A DNA stretch of 25,197 nt, taken from positions 1-25,197 of the forward strand of contig CAYVTD010000043.1 in assembly GCA_964454445.1 (NCBI GenBank), written 5' to 3'. The position numbers and the translations under genes were made by a program. Numbering within the stretch: position 1 is the stretch's first letter; every line of letters begins with the position of its first letter. Below are positions 8,193-16,019 of the stretch, one piece after another. This stretch comes from CAYVTD01 sp964454445. Lineage in GTDB: Bacteria; Bacteroidota; Ignavibacteria; Kapaibacteriales; UBA2268. The notes beneath the pieces were generated by a model. The model made no database searches and was not told the origin of the DNA. It saw only the letters and a list, made by a program, of their open reading frames with translations.

Positions 8193-10634
8193 TTATTTAA
8201 CAATCACAACAGGCAAATCAAGTATATTGCCATTTGCTTTGAGAATTAAATAATATGTTCCTGACGATAGATTTGTAGTTGTAATTTGTGCTGTATGCTC
8301 GCCGGAAGTTTGAATACCTGAGAACACATCAGCAACTCTTGCTCCAGCTTGATTTACGAGATACAAATCAATAAACTTGGAGTCGTAGCCTGCAATACTG
8401 TAATTAATTGTTGATTTTTCTTTTACTGGGTTGGGTGAAACACTCATTGTAAAATCGCCATTAGATGCAATGCCGTCTTTTACAGAACCGACATCGACAC
8501 CTTTACCAGTCAAATCAATTGTTTTTGTTGTTCCGTTAGAAGCGTTCGATGTTATAGTAAGTTTCACAGTTCTTTTAAGCTCATCAATTGGTTTAAAAGT
8601 AACAGTGAAATTTGCTTTTGCGCCGGGCTGGACTGTGAGTGGTCCTGTGGGGTTAACACTATAAATGTGGCTATAACTGAACTCTACTTCTGCCTTTGAT
8701 ATGTTCAGAATTGTACCGCCAGTATTTGTGATAGTAAAGTTCATATTTTTTTGTTTACCTATATCTATATCGCCGAAATCGAGCACAGTCTTATCAAATG
8801 TAACTTCAGGTCCAGCAGGTGCTCCTTGGAACCATCCCAAGATGCGTTTCATAAGGTCATTGCGTTTGTTTTCGTCAGCAATGCCTTCAAAACCGGCGGT
8901 CATATAGACAAGTTTGCCATCTCCATTTTCATATCTAATACCTTCGATATTGCTTGCTTGGTTATCGGCATAGACAAATGCTTTTGATTTACTACCCGGT
9001 TTTATCGATATTATATCCGAAAAAACATTAAACGCCTGATGGCTTTGCAAATATTGATTCATTGTGATATTCACGCCATCGCCTATTGGATCTTTTGCCA
9101 CGCCCGTTAATGGATAGGGATTGACGGCAGTTATTTGATTGTTGGTTATAGTAACCCTTGCCTTTGGATCGCCATTATTGCCAATACCTAAAACATTGCC
9201 AAAGAAATCTTTAGCATCGCCAGTGCCATTACTAGTATTAGTATTATAAAGCTCAAGCTCGGCAGTAATTATCACTTTTTTGCCAGCAGTAAGCAAATCT
9301 TTTATTGCGTTTATGGCTGGTGGAGAAACATCAGTATAAACTGATAAATATCCTAAATGAGGCTGATCGAAGCAGAAAAGGGATATATCATAATCTTTTG
9401 GGGGATATGCCGTGAAAAATTCGCCAAAATAAGGAATTATTGCTGTGTTAGCTGGATTTTTCACTTGAGAAACAAATGAATTATACATAAATGCCGGATT
9501 ATTGTGCGAATTAGAATAGAACAGATATTTCGTATTTTCTGATAGCGCCGAGAAAAAGTTAGATGTCTCCAACGGGAAGGCATTTGTTAGCTTAATTGGA
9601 ACGGCACTTATGAAAACGAGAGCCAAGCCATTATTTGCATTAGAAGTAAGAGTTGCTTGGACAGTTGCAGTCCCATTAGCTGGAACAGTTACTTCATCTT
9701 TGTCGAGATCAACAGACCAGCCCTGAGGCAGCGAGCTTGCATCGGTACTTAGAGCAACGGTTACCTCTTTGTTGTTTTTGTTTCTAATTACGACATCTCT
9801 GGTCTCAGAGCTGCCATTGGCTATTTTCCCATGGCGTTTAGCAATTTCAATATCTACGCCAAAGCGAGGTGTCGAAGGGGCAGAGGCAAGATTTTGAGGA
9901 ATTGGCGATGAACCAGCCTGGAGAACTTCTTTTGTTTCATAATCCTGTACCCAGGCGGCAACGTAAATCATACTCGGATACCAGGACTTCGAAGCAGTAA
10001 AGGTGTAATTGAATTTTTTTGTTTCGCCCGTGTTTGCATTTAAATCAACTCCATTATGGTCGGGTAGCATAGCTCTAGCGATGAAAAAGAAATCTTTTTC
10101 GCCATTGTTGCCTGCAGCTTCATAATAATGATATGCCTCGACAACAGCAACGTGGAGTTTCTTGTTTTGGATGGCTGATGTTGACTGAACAGATACTTCG
10201 GCATTGTAATCGTAGCCGTTGTTTGTCATGTTCACAGTAACTGTAATAGGGCTTGTCTTGGCTGATTGGCTTGAAATTGCCCCTTTAATAAGGTTTATGT
10301 CATTGTTTTTTATTGCACCGTCAACAAAGACACATGGTGCAGTTAAACTTGTTGTTGGGAACAAGTAAATTATCCTCTGTTGGTTCATTGTCGTGTTGGC
10401 GTTGAACATCGGGTCGTCTGAGCCGGGCCACCAACCGTGGTAATGCACTGGGACTACTTTATTAAGGTTTTGCAACAGGAAATCGACATATTGCGGATTT
10501 AACTGTGCGCAAGGACCGCAACTCGCATTTGTAACCTCTTCGGATAGCACTGTTTTGTTAGCAGCATTAGACGGAAGAGTCGCCATAGCAGTAAACAAAA
10601 ATGCTATGGAAATTATTGTAAGAATTTTTTTCAT
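8193..10634 (-). CDS. Omp28-like multidomain secreted protein with T9SS type A sorting domain
   Basis: An 813-residue exported protein with, in order: signal peptide (1-24); an Omp28/thioredoxin-like domain (about 28-240) with the redox-type motif CGPC at 39-42 and a cis-Pro-like TAPC at 98-101; an Ig-like/NEW3-type beta domain (about 257-350, LPQGWSVDLDKDEVTVPANG); a segment resembling class-I glutamine-amidotransferase-like surface proteins (about 368-603, with GYLSVYTD, AGKKVIITAEL and GKLVYMTAGFEG); a HYDIN/choice-of-anchor-D beta domain (about 608-712, LDFGDIDIGKQKN); and a T9SS C-terminal domain (about 728-813, VSPNPVKEKSTI, LSSGTYYLIL). The middle assignment is the least certain. Start is supported by AGGAGAAG before ATG 10634. 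A TAGTTTTG -7-like box is the complement of 10698-10705. Function unknown; perhaps thiol chemistry at the cell surface. Confidence 0.87.
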   Translation of the reverse strand: MKKILTIISIAFLFTAMATLPSNAANKTVLSEEVTNASCGPCAQLNPQYVDFLLQNLNKVVPVHYHGWWPGSDDPMFNANTTMNQQRIIYLFPTTSLTAPCVFVDGAIKNNDINLIKGAISSQSAKTSPITVTVNMTNNGYDYNAEVSVQSTSAIQNKKLHVAVVEAYHYYEAAGNNGEKDFFFIARAMLPDHNGVDLNANTGETKKFNYTFTASKSWYPSMIYVAAWVQDYETKEVLQAGSSPIPQNLASAPSTPRFGVDIEIAKRHGKIANGSSETRDVVIRNKNNKEVTVALSTDASSLPQGWSVDLDKDEVTVPANGTATVQATLTSNANNGLALVFISAVPIKLTNAFPLETSNFFSALSENTKYLFYSNSHNNPAFMYNSFVSQVKNPANTAIIPYFGEFFTAYPPKDYDISLFCFDQPHLGYLSVYTDVSPPAINAIKDLLTAGKKVIITAELELYNTNTSNGTGDAKDFFGNVLGIGNNGDPKARVTITNNQITAVNPYPLTGVAKDPIGDGVNITMNQYLQSHQAFNVFSDIISIKPGSKSKAFVYADNQASNIEGIRYENGDGKLVYMTAGFEGIADENKRNDLMKRILGWFQGAPAGPEVTFDKTVLDFGDIDIGKQKNMNFTITNTGGTILNISKAEVEFSYSHIYSVNPTGPLTVQPGAKANFTVTFKPIDELKRTVKLTITSNASNGTTKTIDLTGKGVDVGSVKDGIASNGDFTMSVSPNPVKEKSTINYSIAGYDSKFIDLYLVNQAGARVADVFSGIQTSGEHTAQITTTNLSSGTYYLILKANGNILDLPVVIVK

Positions 10635-10768
10635 AAAACTTCTCCTGATAATAACTAAACAGAAAAAAACAACTGTAACAATTCAATTCTTTAATGACAA
10701 AACTAATAACGATAAGTTACAAAAAATTTTTAATTATTTAATAAAAAAAATTAAAATTTATTATGACA

Positions 10769-11560
10769 TTATTGCTTTAGTCCAAATTTCATTAATTCCA
10801 TCACGTATCCATTCCTAGATTCTGTCCTTCCGGGAAACGACGGCACAACAGGCTTCGCTGCATAAACATAAGAGTATGGGTCTTGCTGGTAGCGTATTAT
10901 CCCAATTTGCTTGGAAAACCAGCGATGAATAAATTGCTTGCACGTAACTGTTATTGTGCTTATATCCGGTGGGCTCGATTCGTTAAATATATATTTAAAC
11001 CTATATCGCCTGTCTGGTTTTACAGTATATTTCGAACATAACACATCATTAGTGCCGATTGGCAGCGTTTCTTTGCCAATATACTCACCATTGAATGTGT
11101 AGTCTGCATCGACTTTTATACTGTCGCCAAAAAAATCGAAGTCGATGTTTACGCGAATTGTATTGTATATATGCCAATTAGCCTGTTCCAAGTCGGCGAT
11201 GCGAAACCAAGTGTTTTGCATAAATGGGATATCAGCATTTTTATCATAAAAAAGCTGATGGATTTCTTTCTTCCACTTACCGAAGATTAATGTATCTATC
11301 GGAGCTTTCTGGCGATAAACGATTGCCTTGTAAGCCATCAATGATTTTAATTCATATTTTTCCTCGATTACAACAGAGTCTATATTAGTCGTATTTGGCA
11401 CAAGTATGCTATTAGGATCAATCTCATAAGTTTTATATATCCAATAATTGCCAATCTCCAAAGGCAAATAATCATCTTCTACTTCTTGAACTGGTTTCGT
11501 GCCTTGTTCGCAGGCTGTCAAGATTATGGATATACTTAAAAAAATAATTAGTTGTTTCAT
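10769..11560 (-). CDS. hypothetical lipoprotein
   Basis: The 263-residue product begins MKQLIIFLSISIILTACEQG, a lipoprotein signal with lipobox LTAC and modified Cys17. The open frame extends 13 codons upstream to 11599, but ATG 11560 is chosen because AAGGGATC precedes it at proper spacing and it begins the signal peptide. The mature part starts with an acidic linker and DYLPLEIGNYWIYKTYEID, a 'PL..GN.W.Y' opening common among lipoproteins of this bacterial group; the rest is beta-strand-like with no recognised domain. It probably sits on the inner leaflet of the outer membrane. It lies 134 nt upstream of the Omp28-like gene on the same strand and diverges from rnhA; a TAAATTTG -7-like box is the complement of 11658-11665. 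Role unknown. Confidence 0.75.
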   Translation of the reverse strand: MKQLIIFLSISIILTACEQGTKPVQEVEDDYLPLEIGNYWIYKTYEIDPNSILVPNTTNIDSVVIEEKYELKSLMAYKAIVYRQKAPIDTLIFGKWKKEIHQLFYDKNADIPFMQNTWFRIADLEQANWHIYNTIRVNIDFDFFGDSIKVDADYTFNGEYIGKETLPIGTNDVLCSKYTVKPDRRYRFKYIFNESSPPDISTITVTCKQFIHRWFSKQIGIIRYQQDPYSYVYAAKPVVPSFPGRTESRNGYVMELMKFGLKQ

Positions 11561-11680
11561 AATTTGATCCCTTGTTCCTAGATTGCGTTTAAGTAGCAAT
11601 TCTAAAAATCACTTGTTTCTTTTCCAGAATATCTATAAATTGATTTAGACAATATAACAAATTTACGATAAAAAAGTTAC

Positions 11681-12196
11681 ATGGAGAAAATGGAAATCCC
11701 TAAAAAAGAGATAATAATTTTTACTGATGGCGGATGTTTGGGCAATCCAGGACCGGGCGGTTGGGGAGCAGTGCTTAGTTATGGTAATTATCGCAAAGAG
11801 CTTTCTGGTGGCTTTCGTCTCACGACAAATAACAGGATGGAATTAACTGCCGCCATCGAGGCATTAAAAGCCTTGAAAATGCCTTGTAATGTAACACTTT
11901 ACAGCGATTCTAAATATTTGGTCGATGCAGTTAATTTGCACTGGATCGATAGTTGGCAGAAAAAAAACTGGATACGAAAACAAGGACCTGTTCTTAATCC
12001 AGATTTATGGCAGGAGTTATTAGAATTATTAAAAATACACGATGTCAAATTCGTTTGGGTAAAGGGTCATGCAGATAATCCAGGAAACGAACGCTGCGAC
12101 GAGCTAGCAAAACAAGCTGCATCACAGCCAAATTTACCAATTGACAAAAATTATGAACAAGTAGCAGAGAACAATAGTCTTTTGCAACAGCAATGA
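11681..12196 (+). CDS. rnhA: ribonuclease HI
   Basis: Cleaves the RNA strand of RNA-DNA hybrids; acts in primer and R-loop removal. The 171-residue protein has the complete catalytic set: D16 in FTDGG, E54 in NRMELTA, D76 in YSDSKY and D140 in NERCDELA, with the assisting H130 in KGHADNPGN. The basic handle region (about 88-101, WIDSWQKKNWIRKQ) is present, as in the E. coli type. A polar tail of about 25 residues follows the domain. The start is ambiguous: ATG 11681 has no ribosome site, while ATG 11690 has GGAG only 3 nt upstream; the difference is three residues before the domain. It stands alone, divergent from the lipoprotein gene. Confidence 0.95.
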   Translation: MEKMEIPKKEIIIFTDGGCLGNPGPGGWGAVLSYGNYRKELSGGFRLTTNNRMELTAAIEALKALKMPCNVTLYSDSKYLVDAVNLHWIDSWQKKNWIRKQGPVLNPDLWQELLELLKIHDVKFVWVKGHADNPGNERCDELAKQAASQPNLPIDKNYEQVAENNSLLQQQ

Positions 12197-12282
12197 TAGA
12201 CAAGGTCATAATTTGGAATAAGAAACTGACCAAATAAATTTTTAAAATCGAACACAAAGAAATTCAGCAAGATTTATTCAAG

Positions 12283-12426
12283 ATGAGGCTGTCTTAAAAG
12301 AAGCATTAGTCCAAACTAAAAAAACAAACAAGGATGTTTATGCTACCAAATCTAATTGTTTCTATGGGTTAGGCATCTTTGCCTGACAAATTTTATAAAT
12401 AATAATCCTTTTTTAGTCAGCCTCAT
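12283..12426 (+). mobile_element. MITE-like dispersed repeat, copy 1 (144 bp)
   Basis: Non-coding element bounded by inverted ends: ATGAGGCTG at 12283-12291 and its perfect complement ending at 12426; over 20 nt the ends match at 15. Inside are two hairpins: ACAAACA-AGGA-TGTTTAT at 12324-12341 (one mismatch), and AGGC-atcttt-GCCT at 12371-12384. The left 34 nt match the element at 24852-24987 (minus) at 25 positions, the first hairpin plus CTACCAAA at 22 of 27, and the second hairpin region at 16 of 18. It encodes nothing, and I found no clear target duplication. It fills most of the 341-nt gap between rnhA and ferritin; 12197-12282 and 12427-12490 hold nothing I recognise. Confidence 0.72.
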
Positions 12427-12490
12427 TCTTCTTAGTATTAAAAAAGACACTAACAATAGTGAGAAAACTGATGAACTTAATTAAAAGCGA

Positions 12491-12510
12491 TTTTTTTAGA
12501 CTGTCTCCAT
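12491..12510 (-). repeat. possible additional terminal repeat of the same element family
   Basis: The complement reads ATGGAGACAGTCTAAAAAAA, resembling the inverted ends of the element at 12283-12426 if one base is gapped (compare GACTAAAAAA in its right end). It could mark an older, larger 228-bp element (12283-12510) or an independent relic. Weak on its own. Confidence 0.35.
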
Positions 12511-12537
12511 CTTAAAAGAGTGTTCTAAGCGAGGTTC

Positions 12538-13044
12538 TTAAACAGTTGCTGGCGAGAGTTGCCTTGTTTTCAATTCATTATCCATCATAAACAGCCCGCT
12601 TTTCGAATCAGCAATCAGCTTCAGCCTATCAACTATTTCGCTTGTATTTGCTTCTTCTTCCACTTGCTCGTCGATGAACCAATTCAACATATTCATTGTG
12701 GCGTGGTCTTTTTCTTCCAAAGCGACATCTGCAAGATCGTTGATAGATTGAGTGATAAACTTTTCATGTTCAAAAGCGTCTTCAAATGCCTTCAAAGGTG
12801 ATTCCCACTCGCAAGGTGTTCCTTCGATTTTGCCTATTTTTGCTTTGCCGCTGCGGCTTATGATATAGTCGAAAAATTTCGTTGCGTGCATTGTTTCTTC
12901 TTGTGCTTGTACACGCATCCAATTTGCAAAACCATTTAAATTATGCGAATGAAAATAACTCGCCATTGCAAGATAAAGATTAGAGGAATACATTTCACGT
13001 ACTATTTGCTGATTGATTGCTTCTTCCATTTTTTTAGTAAACAT
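12538..13044 (-). CDS. ftnA: ferritin (non-heme iron storage)
   Basis: Oxidises Fe2+ and stores it as ferric mineral inside a 24-subunit cytoplasmic shell. The 168-residue protein has a full ferroxidase set at the E. coli FtnA numbering: E17, E50, H53, E94, Q127 and E130. The four-helix bundle and fifth helix are intact. The open frame extends upstream to 13086, but ATG 13044 is the start because AGGAG precedes it at good spacing and the family N-terminus MFTKKMEEAINQQ begins there. A TACTTTTG -7-like box lies about 27 nt upstream, so it is probably transcribed separately from the scramblase-like gene 96 nt away on the same strand. No heme-ligand Met of the bacterioferritin type is apparent. 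Iron regulation is likely, but no Fur box was identified. Confidence 0.96.
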   Translation of the reverse strand: MFTKKMEEAINQQIVREMYSSNLYLAMASYFHSHNLNGFANWMRVQAQEETMHATKFFDYIISRSGKAKIGKIEGTPCEWESPLKAFEDAFEHEKFITQSINDLADVALEEKDHATMNMLNWFIDEQVEEEANTSEIVDRLKLIADSKSGLFMMDNELKTRQLSPATV

Positions 13045-13070
13045 TTCTTTCTCCTTTTTTATAAAAATAA

Positions 13071-13078
13071 CAAAAGTA
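13071..13078 (-). promoter_or_regulatory. possible -7 box for ferritin
   Basis: The complement reads TACTTTTG, fitting TAnnTTTG, 27 nt before the ferritin ATG and upstream of its AGGAG site. No good TTTG lies at 19-20 nt upstream, so confidence is limited. Confidence 0.4.
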
Positions 13079-13140
13079 ATAAACATACAAGAAACGTTAT
13101 AATAAACGAAAATGTCGCATAAAAATTTTGTTAATCTACA

Positions 13141-13740
13141 CTAATTTTTCTTTTCAAAATGGACAAAATCAATAAGAAAAACAGCTCCGAGCAGCAAAGC
13201 CCTTTTTTCTTTTTCCCAATTGGCTGGCAATTCGAGCATAAAATTGTCGGCTTTTGTAAAAAGCTCTTTTCCTAGCCCAGACCATTTTTTCTGGATCATG
13301 CCTTGCTCGCCATAATTTGGGCTTATAATCATTAATGTCCATGGTTTTGTAAGTGGTGATTTTAATTCGAACAACTCATTTCCTGATGCATCGCTAACAG
13401 TATATCTTTTCACAACAAATTTAAACCGCCAATCGACCGAGCCAATCAACGCTCCCTCAGGAGTTAGAACATCGAGATGATGAAAAATCCATTTAAATGT
13501 GCGCTTCAATTTCAAAACAAGCTTGTCCTGCATATCATAAATATTGATTGTAAATGGTCGGGTCGATCGCAAGAACATTCTTGTAAAAAACGAACCGCCT
13601 TCTTCGAGCGCTTTGTAAATCGGGTCGCCTTGCTCGTTAGCTACTGTATAGCTGTTTTTTACCTCGATGCCTGTGAATGCCTCCGCCCATGCCTTATGTT
13701 GGAACACGAGCAAACGATTGTAGTTCATCAAAGAATTCAT
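13141..13740 (-). CDS. phospholipid scramblase-related protein (LURP-one/Tubby-like fold)
   Basis: A 199-residue protein resembling bacterial members of the scramblase family (PF03803/LURP-one-related): an N-terminal NRLLVFQH strand, a Pro/Phe-rich core (RPFTINIYD, LKLKRTFKWIFHHLDVL), GALIGSVDWRFKFVVKRYTV, and the typical end IQKKWSGLGKELFTKADNFM followed by a hydrophobic helix RALLLGAVFLIDFVHFEKK. In eukaryotes the family moves lipids between leaflets; for bacterial members the role is unproven, and here a buried C-terminal helix or membrane association is the safest statement. AAGGAAA before ATG 13740 supports the start. It lies 45 nt downstream of the DUF1573 gene on the same strand, so the two are probably cotranscribed. 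Confidence 0.82.
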   Translation of the reverse strand: MNSLMNYNRLLVFQHKAWAEAFTGIEVKNSYTVANEQGDPIYKALEEGGSFFTRMFLRSTRPFTINIYDMQDKLVLKLKRTFKWIFHHLDVLTPEGALIGSVDWRFKFVVKRYTVSDASGNELFELKSPLTKPWTLMIISPNYGEQGMIQKKWSGLGKELFTKADNFMLELPANWEKEKRALLLGAVFLIDFVHFEKKN

Positions 13741-13785
13741 TGCTATTTCCTTAAAGTTTATGAGTAATGTTTTAAAACAGATATT

Positions 13786-14493
13786 TTAATGTTTACTTCT
13801 TCCAATAACACAAATTTTTAGATTCTCAGCGTTCCATTGATCAGTTTTAAAATGTATATACCCCTGGAAAAATCCGTCCATTGCCGGGGTGTATTCTGCA
13901 ATTAGTTTTATGCTTGATTCGGGCTTTATTACAGTTCTCCCTTGTAGATTTATCTTAAGTTCAGCAGGCTCTGTCTTAAAATTAAAGAGTTGAATATTAA
14001 AAAGTGTGTTGTTTTCAATAGAGATTTCAGCTGTCGATTTTTGCCCTGCTTGAAGATTGTCAAAAAATAAATAGTTTTCTGATAATTTGATGACATCAGT
14101 CAAAAAAGACTTTATAACAATCCCGGTAATTGGCTGCAAACTGTCGTTGCTATAAACATTAATAATATGATTGTTTTCTCCGAGATTGATGTCAGTTCTA
14201 AGCAAGACATTCATTTTAACACATTCACCCGGCAAGGCAAAGTTTTTTTCTAATGGGGCTTTCATACAATTACAACTTGGCTCGGCATCAAAGATTTTCA
14301 AAGTATCTGTGCCAATATTTTTTATATAAACAGGTAAGGCTACCAAATCATAAGATTTGGTAATAACACCCAAATCGAATTGAGTCCCGCCCTCTATCTC
14401 AATTTTTGCTTGCGAAAATAGCGAAGTAGCAGATAACTGCATTGCAAACAATAGAATACAAAAGATTATTTTTTTTATAAATTTGCTTATCAT
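13786..14493 (-). CDS. DUF1573 domain exported protein
   Basis: 235 residues with a signal peptide (about 1-28, ending LFSQA). Residues about 35-120 match DUF1573: a FDLGVITKSYDL opening, VYIKNIGTDTLKIFDAEPSCNC with the paired cysteines of the family, then VLLRTDINLGENNHIINVYSN. A second Ig-like (ASH/HYDIN-type) repeat fills 130-235 (LFFDNLQAGQKSTAEISIENNT). Such proteins are periplasmic or surface beta-sandwich proteins of unknown function in Bacteroidota. It heads a probable two-gene transcript with the scramblase-like gene. A perfect TATTTTTG -7 box is the complement of 14572-14579. The upstream gap (14494-14652) is shared with the divergent acyl-CoA dehydrogenase gene. Confidence 0.83.
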   Translation of the reverse strand: MISKFIKKIIFCILLFAMQLSATSLFSQAKIEIEGGTQFDLGVITKSYDLVALPVYIKNIGTDTLKIFDAEPSCNCMKAPLEKNFALPGECVKMNVLLRTDINLGENNHIINVYSNDSLQPITGIVIKSFLTDVIKLSENYLFFDNLQAGQKSTAEISIENNTLFNIQLFNFKTEPAELKINLQGRTVIKPESSIKLIAEYTPAMDGFFQGYIHFKTDQWNAENLKICVIGRSKH

Positions 14494-14571
14494 TTTATAA
14501 CTTGTTTTGTTTGTGAAAAAATTTTTTCCTAAATTGTTATTTTAACAAATATTAATAATTTATAAAGTAAA

Positions 14572-14579
14572 CAAAAATA
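14572..14579 (-). promoter_or_regulatory. probable -7 box for the DUF1573 gene
   Basis: The complement is TATTTTTG, the same octamer as at four plus-strand promoters in this window. A convincing -33 TTTG is lacking. It would give a leader of about 70 nt. Confidence 0.42.
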
Positions 14580-14652
14580 CCCATTTTTTATTGAATAATA
14601 ATTAAAAAAATAAAAACAATATTTAGTTTATAAATAAAGTGAGAATACAGCT

Positions 14653-15807
14653 ATGTTTTCTTTGGAATATTCCGAAATCCAAGAGCAAATCCGCGATACT
14701 GCTAGAAAATTTGCCAGAGAAGAAATTTTGCCCTCAGTCATCGAAAGAGATAAGAATGCTATTTATCCTCGTGAAATCATTGAGAAACTTGGTGAGCTCG
14801 GCTTCTTGGGTATTATGACAAGTCCCGAGTGGGGAGGCAGCGGCTTAGATGCTGTTAGTTATGCCATTGCCATTGAAGAAATTTGCAAAATCGATGCCAG
14901 CTTAGGTATAGTTTTGTCAGTCCAAAACTCCTTAAACAATTGGATTTTGGAAAAATATGGTACAGATCAGCAAAAAGAAAAATATTTAAGACCACTTGCC
15001 GAAGGAAAAATGATTAGTGCCTTTTGTCTCAGCGAACCCGAAGCTGGATCTGATGCAACAAGGCAAAACACAACTGCTCAGGTGATAAATGGCAAATGGG
15101 TGATCAATGGGATGAAAAATTGGATATCGAGTGGACACAATGCGGGTGTTTATTTGGTTTTTGCTCAAACCAACCGCGAACTTGAGCACAAAGGTATTGG
15201 TTGTTTTATCGTTGAGGCAGGTACTCCTGGATTTGAACTATTGCCAAAAGAGGATAAAATGGGAATGCGCAGCAGCGATACTTGCTCCTTGTCTCTTACA
15301 AATGTTACTCTTCCCGAAGAAAACATAATTGGACAGAGAGGAGATGGGTTCAAAATAGCAATGAATGCCCTCAACGGTGGCAGAATCGGAATTGCTGCTC
15401 AAGCTGTTGGCATAGCCACTGGAGCTTACGATTTGGCCGCTAAATATTCTAACGAACGCAAGGCATTTGGCAAGTTCCTTTCCCAACATCAGATGATTCA
15501 ACAAAAGCTTGCCTGGATGAGCACAAAAATCGATGCGGCTAGATTGCTCGTCCACCAAGCCGCCTGGATGAAAGATAATAAAATCAATTATATCAAATCC
15601 TCCTCGCAAGCAAAGCTATTCGCTACTAGTGTTGCCAATGAAGTAACCCGCGAAGCTGTGCAAATACATGGCGGCTATGGTTATGTTCGAGAATATCATG
15701 TTGAAAGAATGATGCGAGATGCCAAAGTTACCGAGATCTATGAAGGGACTTCTGAAGTGCAATGTATCGTCATCTCAAGAGAAATCCAAAAACAGTTTGA
15801 AGCATAA
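14653..15807 (+). CDS. acyl-CoA dehydrogenase (short/butyryl-chain type)
   Basis: FAD enzyme that oxidises acyl-CoA to trans-2-enoyl-CoA, passing electrons to electron-transfer flavoprotein; cytoplasmic, in beta-oxidation or amino-acid breakdown. The 384 residues show the normal three-part fold: an N-terminal helical domain (to about 120), a beta domain with the family signature AFCLSEPEAGSDA and WISSGHNAG, and a C-terminal helical domain with RKAFGKFLSQHQMIQ and QIHGGYGYVREYHVERMMRDAK. The catalytic base is expected at E364 in IYEGTSEVQ, the short/medium-chain position. Length is typical of the SCAD group, but chain-length preference cannot be fixed by eye. No strong ribosome site precedes ATG 14653. 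No ETF or thiolase gene is nearby, so it appears to be a stand-alone unit. Confidence 0.94.
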   Translation: MFSLEYSEIQEQIRDTARKFAREEILPSVIERDKNAIYPREIIEKLGELGFLGIMTSPEWGGSGLDAVSYAIAIEEICKIDASLGIVLSVQNSLNNWILEKYGTDQQKEKYLRPLAEGKMISAFCLSEPEAGSDATRQNTTAQVINGKWVINGMKNWISSGHNAGVYLVFAQTNRELEHKGIGCFIVEAGTPGFELLPKEDKMGMRSSDTCSLSLTNVTLPEENIIGQRGDGFKIAMNALNGGRIGIAAQAVGIATGAYDLAAKYSNERKAFGKFLSQHQMIQQKLAWMSTKIDAARLLVHQAAWMKDNKINYIKSSSQAKLFATSVANEVTREAVQIHGGYGYVREYHVERMMRDAKVTEIYEGTSEVQCIVISREIQKQFEA

Positions 15808-15941
15808 AATTATTATTGATTTCAAGTAATTATTCTGTTTTCTTCTGATATTTCTTCGTTATTTTTAATTAAATCAGCAAGCACATTATTTTCTGAAACA
15901 TTAGCACGGTATTTGCGTAATTTTATTTAAGCAGAGCTTGG

Positions 15942-15987
15942 AATAGGAAAAAATTCCTATTACGAAAGAGTTAAAAAGCTCGCTTTT
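15942..15987. other. pair of palindromes upstream of the GIN-type gene
   Basis: AATAGGAA-aaaa-TTCCTATT at 15942-15961 is a perfect 8-bp inverted repeat, and AAAAGC-tc-GCTTTT at 15974-15987 a perfect 6-bp one. In addition GAGCTT at 15934-15939 can pair with AAGCTC at 15976-15981, enclosing the first hairpin and excluding the second. Neither has a terminator T-run. They could be an operator, an mRNA leader, or a weak end for the acyl-CoA dehydrogenase transcript. The rest of the 15808-16019 gap shows nothing clear. Confidence 0.4.
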
Positions 15988-16019
15988 AGACAGGAATAAG
16001 TCAAGATATGGAGGACAAA

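Noticed and set aside
12538..13086. Longer ferritin start at 13086
   Set aside because: The AGGAG site, -7 box and family N-terminus all support ATG 13044; the extension would overlap the promoter.
14341..14362. Perfect 9-bp inverted repeat TACCAAATC-ataa-GATTTGGTA
   Set aside because: It lies inside the DUF1573 coding sequence and the codons fit the protein family; probably chance, with no second copy seen.
15815..15838. Resemblance of TGATTTCAAGTAATTATTCTG to part of repeat copy 2 (24875 region)
   Set aside because: Only a short AT-rich match without the hairpins or element ends; too weak to call a third copy.
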